The notes beneath the pieces were generated by a model. It was not told the origin of the DNA. It worked only from the letters and a program-made list of their open reading frames with translations, and searched no databases. From positions 1 to 5,185 of the forward strand of contig JASLXP010000875.1 in assembly GCA_030740295.1 (NCBI GenBank): a stretch of 5,185 bases of DNA. Direction: 5' to 3'. Source of the DNA: Planctomycetota bacterium. Lineage in GTDB: Bacteria > Planctomycetota > PUPC01 > JACPCR01. A program made the translations under genes and the position numbers. Position 1 is the first letter of the stretch; every line of letters begins with the position of its first letter. This document shows, one piece after another, positions 1 through 5,185 of the stretch.

Positions 1-66
1 GCCATTGATGCGGCCGGCGGCATCGTCACCATTGTCAAAGAAGACACCAGTGGAGGCGGCAAATGA
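1..66 (+). CDS. C-terminal end of an upstream gene (probable ExbB/ExbD-operon member)
   Basis: The first 21 codons of the window are open and end at TGA (64-66). They read as a short Gly/Lys-rich tail ending in SGGGK. The frame has no start in the window, so the gene begins upstream. Its stop overlaps the ExbD start by four bases (ATGA at 63-66), and the Shine-Dalgarno GGAGG (52-56) for ExbD lies inside it, so the two are tightly coupled. Such operons usually carry an ExbB/TolQ proton-channel gene and often a first ExbD before this position, so this is probably one of those. The tail alone is too short to identify the family. Confidence 0.6.
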   Translation, partial: AIDAAGGIVTIVKEDTSGGGK

Positions 67-476
67 GTAGACGTCGAGGCAGCAAGAAACGACCTGTAGA
101 CGTCCCTGTGGCCAGCATGGGAGATATCGCCTTCCTCCTGATCATCTTTTTCATGGTCTGCAGCAATTTCATGAAAGAATCTGCGGTCAAACTCGACCCG
201 CCAACGGCCAAGGATCTCGAAACCATCAAAGAGTCCCCGGTCTCAGTCTCCATCAGCAAAGACGAAGAGATATTTCTCAACGGCCAGACCGTCCCCGATG
301 CGGAAGCCATCGAATGGGGTGTCGCCGCGCTCATCAAAGACAAGGCCACCCAGGAGGGCCGCACGGTCGTATTCAAGTGCCACAACGAAATCGACAAAGC
401 ATTCTTTGAACCCGTCCTCGAATCCATCTCCAAAGCCGGCGCGTTGATTAACGCCAGCGGTAAGGAGGAGGAATGA
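63..476 (+). CDS. exbD: ExbD/TolR-family biopolymer transport protein
   Basis: This 137-aa protein has the ExbD/TolR layout. A basic cytoplasmic N-terminus (RRRGSKKR, residues 3-10) leads to one transmembrane helix (about 20-37), and a periplasmic domain follows (about 42-137). The helix starts with MGDIAFLLIIFFMV, and Asp21 matches the single conserved membrane aspartate of the family, which carries protons through the ExbB-ExbD or TolQ-TolR channel. The periplasmic part ends with the usual pattern in which a strand (TVVFKC) precedes a helix (FFEPVLESISKAGA). Length is normal for the family. The ATG at 63 is fixed by GGAGG six bases upstream and by its overlap with the preceding stop. The stop overlaps another ATG (473), next to a strong Shine-Dalgarno. 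The likely role is to pass proton-motive force to the TonB-like proteins encoded downstream. ExbD and TolR cannot be told apart here, so the symbol is a family label. Confidence 0.9.
   Translation: MSRRRGSKKRPVDVPVASMGDIAFLLIIFFMVCSNFMKESAVKLDPPTAKDLETIKESPVSVSISKDEEIFLNGQTVPDAEAIEWGVAALIKDKATQEGRTVVFKCHNEIDKAFFEPVLESISKAGALINASGKEEE
462..468 (+). promoter_or_regulatory. Strong Shine-Dalgarno stranded before the repeat element
   Basis: AAGGAGG, within the wider purine run AAGGAGGAGGA (462-472), lies four bases before the ATG at 473. It is the best ribosome-binding site in the window, yet the ATG it serves opens only the repeat-derived reading frame. The TonB-like gene at 700 has no purine-rich site before its own start. 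The simplest inference is that this site originally served the TonB-like gene and was separated from it when the 477-698 element arrived. Confidence 0.6.
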
Positions 477-483
477 AGAGAAG

Positions 484-536
484 TGGAATGTTGGAAGAAT
501 GGAAGAATGGAAGGATGGAAGAATGGAGTATTGGAG
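484..536 (+). repeat. Left arm: seven octamers with period-exact TGGA
   Basis: TGGA begins at 484, 492, 500, 508, 516, 524 and 532, exactly eight bases apart with no slip. The other four bases vary (mostly AGAA). Consensus is TGGAAGAA. Confidence 0.9.
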
Positions 537-594
537 CAGTGAGCCAACGCCGGACGAGTCGAGCGCAGCGAGAAGAGTCCTGTAATTACCACGC
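537..594 (+). other. Central spacer of the repeat element
   Basis: This non-octamer core between the arms contains GGAC (552-555) and GTCC (577-580), a small inverted repeat enclosing two CGAG-type boxes (around 560-571). It may form the tip of the hairpin. It resembles neither neighbouring gene. Confidence 0.5.
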
Positions 595-678
595 CCCACC
601 ATTCCATCATTCCAACATTCGATCATTCCAGTCTTCCATCACTCCACCATTCCATTCCTCCATCACTCCATCATTTCA
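595..678 (+). repeat. Right arm: about eleven octamers with period-exact TCCA
   Basis: TCCA begins at 603, 611, 627, 635, 643, 651, 659 and 667. In the same 8-nt register there are variants at 595 (CCCA), 619 (TCGA) and 675 (TTCA). Read on the minus strand the common unit is close to TGGAATGA or TGGAGTGA, complementary in character to the left arm but longer (about 84 versus 53 nt). Confidence 0.9.
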
Positions 679-699
679 CCCCCATACTCTGATTAAACA

Positions 700-1167
700 A
701 TGAGCGCACTCCAACCCAAAACCCACAATCCTGACGAGCTCCTCCATGGCTTCACGCGGACGAGCACGACCAGCTTCATCATTCTGGCCATCGTCATCCA
801 TGCCGTCATTGTGACCGGCACTTCGTACCCCTACATCCGCGATTCCTACATCGATCCTGAGGGCGCAGCCAAGCGCAAAGAAGAAGCGCTGAAGGCTGAG
901 AAAGCCAAACTCAAGGCCGATCGTGACGCGGCAGTTGGGCGGGCTGAAGAGGCGGCCGCCAAAGAAAAAGCCGAGGCAGCGAAAGGAGAGAAAGGAAAGG
1001 ACGAGTCAGAGACAGGCACAGACAAAGGGGCCGACGACAAAACGAAGACCTCCAACGGCAACAGCGATCAGCCGCAAGTCATCAAGGACATAACCGAGAA
1101 AGCCAAGCCAGAAGAAATCCCACGTAACCCGGATGACATAGGCATCTCCATCGACGACACGAATTGA
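700..1167 (+). CDS. TonB/TolA-like single-pass membrane protein without a TonB C-terminal domain
   Basis: This 155-aa protein has a short cytoplasmic N-terminus (1-23), one membrane helix (about 24-43) and a long charged periplasmic part. The helix reads AIVIHAVIVTG (30-40), which resembles the TonB anchor, and His34 takes the place of the functionally key TonB/TolA histidine. The serine four residues earlier in TonB (the SxxxH motif) is Ala30 here. Residues 55-100 are Ala/Lys/Glu-rich and probably a TolA-like coiled coil or extended rod. Residues 100-155 are acidic, Gly/Asp-rich and probably disordered. There is no recognisable TonB or TolA C-terminal domain, so it is shorter than classical members (about 240 residues or more). 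The ATG at 700 overlaps the stop of the repeat-derived frame and has no Shine-Dalgarno, so translation probably depends on coupling. It may link the ExbD motor to a partner, possibly the DUF4159 protein encoded next. Function is inferred. Confidence 0.7.
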   Translation: MSALQPKTHNPDELLHGFTRTSTTSFIILAIVIHAVIVTGTSYPYIRDSYIDPEGAAKRKEEALKAEKAKLKADRDAAVGRAEEAAAKEKAEAAKGEKGKDESETGTDKGADDKTKTSNGNSDQPQVIKDITEKAKPEEIPRNPDDIGISIDDTN

Positions 1168-1415
1168 GGCCCTCGGTCCACGTAGCCGGGCTCTTCAGAG
1201 ACCAATCTGGTGTCGGGACTCCTGCTTCGGCTATGACCACCACAAACAGTTCGGATTCGGGTCCCGCAAAGCGAGGCTATCTTTGCGGGCCTCGGAGGGA
1301 GCATGCAGCCTCGGCCAGACAGTCTTCAAGCTTGGTCGATGCTCCTGAACGGCTTCTCGATTGACCGATACCCGGGTTCAGGCCAGCAGACTTATCACTC
1401 ATTACGAATTATTTC
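1168..1415 (+). other. 248-bp non-coding gap within the operon
   Basis: No credible gene lies between the TonB-like stop and the DUF4159 start. A 66-codon frame starting at TTG 1164 is open to 1364, but its product has no domain-like character. The gap contains a perfect 9-bp hairpin (1263-1289) and the 8-bp palindrome ACCCGGGT (1370-1377). No convincing promoter was found: TTGACC at 1361-1366 has no -10 box at normal spacing. The gap may be a 5' leader or an eroded insertion. Confidence 0.5.
1263..1289 (+). other. Perfect 9-bp inverted repeat (RNA hairpin) in the leader of the DUF4159 gene
   Basis: CCCGCAAAG (1263-1271) and CTTTGCGGG (1281-1289) are exact reverse complements around a 9-nt loop. 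No T-run follows (CCTCGGAGG comes next), so it is not a textbook intrinsic terminator. It could be a processing site, an mRNA-stabilising stem, an attenuator, or a binding site for a dimeric regulator. Confidence 0.6.
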
Positions 1416-2993
1416 GTGCCTGACAGAACCAATAAGACCAGCTTTCTTTCACTCCTTCTGTGTGCTCCGCTTGGAGTCCTGGGCTGCCATCTGGCCCGAA
1501 AGGCGGTGGATCTGCGGTTTGCCATTTATGAGGGCTTCATTAACGAAAACCAGGAAGTCGGCAGACTCTTCGCGCTCGAAGGCATCCCCAGCCTCATCTG
1601 GTCGGTGGCTGTCTGCGCGGCCGTAGTCGCAGGCATTCTTCTGATCTCAATCCTGCCCGGCATTCTGCACCGGCGCCGATACTCGCTGGCCATGCTGCGG
1701 TTCTCGTGCTGGGCCTGTTACTTTCTTTACATCTTTTACTTCTACGCGGCTGACCGCTGCGTGGAGCTGATTTACGCCAACGAACTCGCCGCATGGGGGA
1801 TTAAACCGGACAAGGTGATGGCGTTTTACTGGACCTGTGAACTTGTCCTTCCGTATAGCTATCTTGTCCTGACGGTCTTGCTGATACACGTCAACCTCTG
1901 GCGCCGCGACGTGATCAATCTCTACACCCGCGAGCACGAGGACGAGCCGGCCACCGGGGACCAGATAGTGGAAAACGTTCGCAGCCATGGGCGCGAGCCC
2001 GAGTATCGCAAGAGTCTCCTCGGCAGCGTGTTCTCGCATTTCGCCGTGCTCATACTCATCCCGTTCCTGCTGCGGCTTGTCGGATGTGTCGAAGACTACC
2101 GGGTACCGAAGGGCAGCGGTAATCCGGTCGTCGCCCTGGTGAAAGTAGTCAAGCCCAAGAAGAAAAAGAAGAAGCAGTACATCCTGAATCCAGACTCACC
2201 GATCTATTTTCATCAGCCGGATATCGACGATTCCGAGCTCTTGAAGCAGGTGATGGAAGAAACGGAGCTCACTTACAGGGCCGACCCCAACGCCCGCGCC
2301 GGCAAGATGGGTGCGGGTGGAGGCAAGACAGGGGGCTGGCCGGACGGCATGGAAAACGCCGAAGTCCGTTTCATCCGCATGGAATACAACGGCCGATACT
2401 GGGACGACGGCATGGACAACCTCAGCCGCGCGGACGTTAACTTCCTCGAAGAATTCCATCGCCTGACCGGATTCAAAGTACGCCGCTACGGCGAGAGCCA
2501 CGCTATCCGGCTTCTGAAGAAATACCGCAAAGGTTACGCGCCGCCCTTCGTTTACATGACCGGTAACGCCCACATCAGCGTCTCGGAACGCGATGTCAAA
2601 ATCATGCGTAATTACCTCATCGATGGCGGCATGCTCTTCGCGGATTGCGGCGGCCCCTCCTGGAATCACAGCTTCCACAGTTTCGCACGCCGTGTTTTTA
2701 CGGATAAGAAACTGCTTGTGATTTCAGATGACGATCCGCTTTTCCAGATGCCCTATGCATTCCCCAACGGAGCTCCCCCACTTTGGCACCACGGCGGGCG
2801 CCGCGCCCTCGGCATGAAACACAAGGGCCGATGGGTCATCTTCTACCACCCCGGCGATATCAACGACGCATGGAAGTCCGGCCACTCAGGGCTCAACCCC
2901 CGCATGGCCCGTGGTGCATTCCAGATGGGCATCAATATCGTCTACTACTCCTTCACCAATTATCTTGAACTGACGAGGAAGTATCGGAAGTAA
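1416..2993 (+). CDS. Five-helix membrane protein with TonB-like last helix and C-terminal periplasmic DUF4159 domain
   Basis: This is a 525-aa protein. Hydrophobic helices lie at about 9-26, 57-83, 91-112, 134-161 and 206-224. Basic loops HRRR (85-88) and WRR (162-164) indicate a cytoplasmic N-terminus and a periplasmic C-terminus. Helix 5 opens with S204-x3-H208, the TonB/TolA SxxxH pattern, and is followed by a lysine-rich linker (KPKKKKKK, 246-253) and a Gly-rich hinge (298-307). DUF4159 spans about 316-517, with segments VRFIRMEYNG, VYMTGNAHISVSERD, DGGMLFADCGG, DPLFQMPYAF, GRWVIFYHPGD and GINIVYYSFTNYL. I recall DUF4159 being grouped with class I glutamine-amidotransferase-like folds. 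Cys411 sits in the GGMLFADCGG turn, but a catalytic role is unproven. The GTG at 1416 is the only usable start: the frame is closed by TGA at 1362-1364, no ATG or TTG lies between, and no Shine-Dalgarno is visible. The context suggests a protein energised by the ExbB/ExbD motor. Its substrate or partner is unknown. Confidence 0.85.
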   Translation: MPDRTNKTSFLSLLLCAPLGVLGCHLARKAVDLRFAIYEGFINENQEVGRLFALEGIPSLIWSVAVCAAVVAGILLISILPGILHRRRYSLAMLRFSCWACYFLYIFYFYAADRCVELIYANELAAWGIKPDKVMAFYWTCELVLPYSYLVLTVLLIHVNLWRRDVINLYTREHEDEPATGDQIVENVRSHGREPEYRKSLLGSVFSHFAVLILIPFLLRLVGCVEDYRVPKGSGNPVVALVKVVKPKKKKKKQYILNPDSPIYFHQPDIDDSELLKQVMEETELTYRADPNARAGKMGAGGGKTGGWPDGMENAEVRFIRMEYNGRYWDDGMDNLSRADVNFLEEFHRLTGFKVRRYGESHAIRLLKKYRKGYAPPFVYMTGNAHISVSERDVKIMRNYLIDGGMLFADCGGPSWNHSFHSFARRVFTDKKLLVISDDDPLFQMPYAFPNGAPPLWHHGGRRALGMKHKGRWVIFYHPGDINDAWKSGHSGLNPRMARGAFQMGINIVYYSFTNYLELTRKYRK

Positions 2994-3062
2994 CGACAGA
3001 GATCCATCTTGGCCTCACTCGGATCAGGTTAAGAAAGAGAGAGTCGAAAACTGCGATGAAGA

Positions 3063-4409
3063 TTATCCCAGCACATCGGCCATTGCCGCCAGGATCCCAT
3101 CCAGCAATCGATTGAGCTCTTCTTCGCTGATGGAGAGCGGCGGCATGATGACAAGCGTATTCCGAAGAGGTCGAATCAGGATGCCGTGATTGCGCGCGGC
3201 GACGCAGACCTTCATGCCCACTTGCTCGTCTCCTGGGAATTCTTCGTACGGTTCACGGCTCTTCACCAGATCTACCGCTCCCATGAATCCGCACTGCCTG
3301 GTCTCCGCGACGTTTGGGTGGCGTTTGAAATCCTCGTGAAGGCGTCTGCCCAATAACCCAATTCTGGGCTGCAGATTCTCGAGCACCTTCTCTTCCTCAA
3401 AGACGTCCAGACTGGCCAGACCGACCGCGCAGCCGAGCGCGTTGCCGGTGAAGGTGTGTCCATGAAAGAAGGTGCGGTAGTCCGAATGCTCGCCGAGAAA
3501 TGCTGAGAATACTTTTTCCGTGGCCACGGTGGCCGCAACCGGCAGGTAACCGCCGGTCAGCCCTTTGCCAATGGTGATCAGATCCGGCGTGACGCCTTCA
3601 TGTTCGCAGGCGAACATCTTGCCTGTCCGCCCGAAACCAGTCGCGACTTCATCCACGATCATCAGGATGTCATGCCGCGTGCACAGCTCACGAACTGCCT
3701 TCAGGTATCCAGGCGGGGACATCAGCATACCGGCCGCGCCCTGCACCAGCGGCTCTAAGATCATGGCCGCAATTTCATGCCCGTTTTTGCTGAAGATGGC
3801 ATCCAGTCCATCGACACATTTTCTGAGGTGTTCATCGGGAGTGACTCCAACCGGAGGCGGATCATAGGGCGAGGGTGGCCTCATAGCCTCGAACAGCAGC
3901 GGTCGGAAAACCTTGTGGAAGAGCTCAACGCCTCCGACGCTGACTGCGCCGAGGGTGTCCCCATGATACGCGTTCGGCAGGGCAACGTATTTCGTCTTTT
4001 CCGGCCGGGGTGGTGAGCATTGCTGCCAGTACTGGAATGCCATCTTGATGGCGATTTCGCACGCGGTCGCGCCGCTGTCGGAATAGAAAACGCGTGTCAG
4101 GCCTTCCGGCACGATCTCGATCAGGCGGGCTGCCAGTTGCGCCGCAGTCTCACTGCCGAGGCCAAGCAGTGTTGAATGAGCGACTTTGTCCAACTGGTCA
4201 CGGATGGCCTGATTCAAACGCGGATGCTGATGGCCGTGGACGTTGCACCACAGAGACGAGACGCCGTCGATATATTCACGCCCCTCGGTATCACGAAGCA
4301 TCACGCCGCTGCCGGATTCGATGATGAGAACGTCATCCTCCATCCAGTCCTGCATCTGAGTGAACGGATGCCAGACGAATTGTCTGTCGAGTAGTTTTGA
4401 ATTGCACAT
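3063..4409 (-). CDS. bioA: 8-amino-7-oxononanoate aminotransferase (DAPA synthase, BioA/BioK)
   Basis: This cytosolic, PLP-dependent class III aminotransferase converts 8-amino-7-oxononanoate (KAPA) to 7,8-diaminopelargonate in biotin synthesis. From the ATG at 4409 the protein has 448 residues, normal for the family. It begins with the typical WHPFTQM segment (13-19). Visible motifs are SDSGATACE (110-118, phosphate-binding region), AYHGD with Tyr148, VDE with Asp253 (pairs with the PLP nitrogen), IGKGLTGG with the PLP-binding Lys282, HGHTFTGN (316-323) and Arg413 in IRP. An upstream TTG (4445) would add 12 residues without family resemblance, so ATG was chosen. Neither start has a strong ribosome site. 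Overall wording (AHSTLLGL, VQGAAGM, FFHGH) is closer to Bacillus BioK, which uses lysine as amino donor, than to E. coli BioA. No other biotin gene and no BirA-type operator is visible nearby. The gene converges on the DUF4159 gene with a 69-bp gap and no clear terminator. Confidence 0.93.
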   Translation of the reverse strand: MCNSKLLDRQFVWHPFTQMQDWMEDDVLIIESGSGVMLRDTEGREYIDGVSSLWCNVHGHQHPRLNQAIRDQLDKVAHSTLLGLGSETAAQLAARLIEIVPEGLTRVFYSDSGATACEIAIKMAFQYWQQCSPPRPEKTKYVALPNAYHGDTLGAVSVGGVELFHKVFRPLLFEAMRPPSPYDPPPVGVTPDEHLRKCVDGLDAIFSKNGHEIAAMILEPLVQGAAGMLMSPPGYLKAVRELCTRHDILMIVDEVATGFGRTGKMFACEHEGVTPDLITIGKGLTGGYLPVAATVATEKVFSAFLGEHSDYRTFFHGHTFTGNALGCAVGLASLDVFEEEKVLENLQPRIGLLGRRLHEDFKRHPNVAETRQCGFMGAVDLVKSREPYEEFPGDEQVGMKVCVAARNHGILIRPLRNTLVIMPPLSISEEELNRLLDGILAAMADVLG

Positions 4410-4492
4410 AGCTTGATTGTTGTATCCGGAACAGGTCTGCTGCAACCTGGAATCCTGATCCGTCGCGAGGAACGCCTGTTGTCGAGATCAGG

Positions 4493-5185
4493 CTATTGCC
4501 CGATTTTGCCAGGAGTCAGAATCCTGTGCAGGCCCAGCATGGCCGAGAGATTATGTTGCACGTAATCGATGCGGATGTCATAGCCGGTCATGCTGTTTCT
4601 GAAGCCGCCGAGGACCTTGTCGGGCCTCTTGAAGTACATGGCCGATTCGGGGCCATATTGTCCGCGCAGTTGGTAGGCTGTCGCCTTGACGAGAGTGTCG
4701 AGGATGTGCTCGGCCTCTTTGTGGAAGCCGAAGTCTTTTGCCAGGTGCCACGTCGCCACAAGGCCCTCGCTGCGGGTCGCGGTGGATGTGATGCGGGGTG
4801 GGTTTGGGAAGCCGCCGAGATGGTCCGAATACTCTGATTGCCTGACCTGCCGGGCGTGCATGGACTGAGCCGTTCTGAAGGCGCGCTTCAGATACATGGA
4901 ATCCGGTCGGTGCCTGTAAAGCTCATTCAGACCGTAGAGCAGCCAGTGATCGTGAATGAGTTCGGCGGTATTTTCTGTCGTCTCACTCCTCGTGATCAGG
5001 TATTTTGCGGCCTTCTCGGCCACATCCAGCCAGGCCGGGTCGCGATCAAACGAATACAGTCGAACGAGCGCAAGGATGGCTTCGCCGGGGTAGTAGCGAG
5101 ATTCGAAATCCGACGCCTTCCCCGTGGAGTAGGTGCGTTTGCTGATGAACTTGCCGGATGAGAGCTGTGACGCCCTGATGTATCG
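4493..5185 (-). CDS. C-terminal part of an alpha-helical (possibly alpha/alpha-toroid) protein of unknown function
   Basis: The frame is open from the right window edge to TAG (4493-4495), giving the last 230 residues. The N-terminus lies outside the window, and the GTG at 5023 is internal because homology-like sequence continues upstream of it. The visible part alternates amphipathic helices with aromatic loops: YYPGEAILALVRLY, then DPAWLDVAEKAAKYLI, then DHWLLYGLNELY, then RSEGLVATWHLAKDFG, then a final GGFRNS and IRIDYVQHNLSAML. This pattern of paired helices (about 40-50 residues per repeat, with D/E, W and Y at loop ends) resembles six-hairpin glycosidase-like or prenyltransferase-like toroids. 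I cannot name a family or a catalytic residue. It lies 83 bp upstream of the bioA ATG on the same strand and could be co-transcribed, but nothing in it points to biotin synthesis. Confidence 0.7.
   Translation of the reverse strand, partial: RYIRASQLSSGKFISKRTYSTGKASDFESRYYPGEAILALVRLYSFDRDPAWLDVAEKAAKYLITRSETTENTAELIHDHWLLYGLNELYRHRPDSMYLKRAFRTAQSMHARQVRQSEYSDHLGGFPNPPRITSTATRSEGLVATWHLAKDFGFHKEAEHILDTLVKATAYQLRGQYGPESAMYFKRPDKVLGGFRNSMTGYDIRIDYVQHNLSAMLGLHRILTPGKIGQ

Larger units (their letters stand above)
477..698 (+). repeat. Hairpin-type octamer-repeat element inserted in the operon
   Basis: This 222-bp non-genic segment has three parts. A left arm has TGGA every 8 nt, a central spacer of about 58 nt follows, and a right arm has TCCA every 8 nt. 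TCCA is the reverse complement of TGGA, so transcribed RNA could fold into a long imperfect hairpin. The ends show AGAG (477-480) and CTCT (687-690) and a loosely matching GTGGAATG / CATTTCAC pair, which is only weak evidence for terminal inverted repeats. AATGA flanks it on both sides (472-476 and 699-703), as a target duplication would, although ATGA is also the natural stop/start overlap of this operon. No transposase is encoded, so if it moves it does so passively. It lies between two genes that would otherwise be joined directly. Confidence 0.7.
473..703 (+). other. Repeat-derived 76-codon open frame, possible translational bridge
   Basis: An open frame runs from the ATG overlapping the exbD stop (ATGA, 473-476) to a TGA overlapping the start of the TonB-like gene (ATGA, 700-703). 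Its product would be low-complexity: EEW/NG-rich from the left octamer arm, basic in the middle, and Ser/His/Phe/Pro-rich from the right arm. It has no recognisable domain, signal peptide or membrane helix. I do not think it is a functional protein. I recall similar spurious 'hypothetical proteins' made from such octamer repeats in other genomes. Its good Shine-Dalgarno and the coupling at both ends mean it may nevertheless be translated, carrying ribosomes across the element to the next gene. Confidence 0.35.

Noticed and set aside
243..626. Long minus-strand frames opposite exbD and the repeat element (also a second one over 35-610).
   Set aside because: They lie antisense to a confident ExbD gene and are extended by the stop-poor octamer repeats. 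Their products look like repeat translation, not a protein family.
1219..1235. GGACTCCTGCTTCGGC-like stretch in the 1168-1415 gap, resembling the reverse of the repeat-element core (near 561-580).
   Set aside because: The resemblance is short and gapped, and no octamer arms flank it, so a decayed second copy cannot be supported.
1164..1364. A 66-codon frame starting with TTG that overlaps the TonB-like stop.
   Set aside because: The start is weak, there is no Shine-Dalgarno, the composition is low-information and no domain is visible. It lies in a gap that also contains a strong hairpin.
2073..2090. Lipobox-like LVGC (residues 221-224) at the end of helix 5 of the DUF4159 protein, suggesting internal signal-peptidase II cleavage.
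   Set aside because: It lies deep inside a polytopic protein, and Arg220 interrupts the hydrophobic run just before it. That is unlike a lipoprotein signal peptide, and no internal start with a ribosome site precedes helix 5.
2196..2678. A 160-codon minus-strand frame inside the DUF4159 gene.
   Set aside because: It is a shadow of a well-supported coding region and has no recognisable features.
3001..3025. GATCC / GGATC inverted repeat in the convergent gap between the DUF4159 gene and bioA.
   Set aside because: A 5-bp stem with a 15-nt loop and no T-tract is too weak to call a terminator.
3020..4462. CGGATCAGG (3020-3028) and its reverse complement CCTGATCCG (4454-4462) flank bioA, hinting at a mobile cassette.
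   Set aside because: Dozens of 9-bp inverted matches are expected by chance in a 5-kb window. No transposase, target duplication or longer match supports it.
4454..4492. CCTGATC (4454-4460) and GATCAGG (4486-4492) form a 7-bp inverted repeat just after the stop of the minus-strand helical protein, a possible terminator.
   Set aside because: The loop is 25 nt, the stem is modest and no T-run follows on the minus strand, so it does not support a terminator call.

Overview
The window looks like a stretch of chromosome from a Gram-negative bacterium, most likely of the PVC superphylum (Planctomycetes, Verrucomicrobia, Kiritimatiellota, Lentisphaerae). This rests on an ExbD / TonB-like / DUF4159 gene order that I associate with that group and on octamer-repeat hairpin elements of a kind I recall from such genomes. 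The assignment is a moderate-to-weak inference. No rRNA, tRNA, CRISPR array or transposase was seen.

Left part, + strand (1-2993): an envelope energy-transduction operon. It begins with the last 21 codons of an unidentified upstream gene. A 137-aa ExbD/TolR-type protein follows, joined to it by an ATGA overlap. Next comes a 222-bp insertion-like element (477-698) built of 8-nt repeats in two opposed arms. Then come a 155-aa single-pass TonB/TolA-like protein without a TonB C-terminal domain, a 248-bp gap holding a perfect 9-bp hairpin, and a 525-aa five-helix membrane protein ending in a periplasmic DUF4159 domain. The last helix of that protein carries an SxxxH pattern like the one through which TonB and TolA meet their ExbB/ExbD or TolQ/TolR motors, and it is followed by a lysine-rich linker. 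My reading is that the ExbB/ExbD-type motor energises one or two TonB-like proteins here, one of which bears DUF4159 as its working domain. This is the most interesting system in the window.

The repeat element sits exactly at the stop/start junction between exbD and the TonB-like gene. It separates a strong Shine-Dalgarno from the start codon that Shine-Dalgarno probably once served. It is bounded by AATGA on both sides and is open in the one frame that links the two ATGA junctions, so it could act as a 76-codon translational bridge.

Right part, - strand (3063-5185): convergent to the operon. It holds bioA, the PLP-dependent aminotransferase of biotin synthesis, whose sequence resembles the Bacillus lysine-using type more than the E. 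coli S-adenosylmethionine-using type. Upstream of bioA on the same strand is the C-terminal part of an alpha-helical, possibly alpha/alpha-toroid, protein of unknown function that runs off the window edge.
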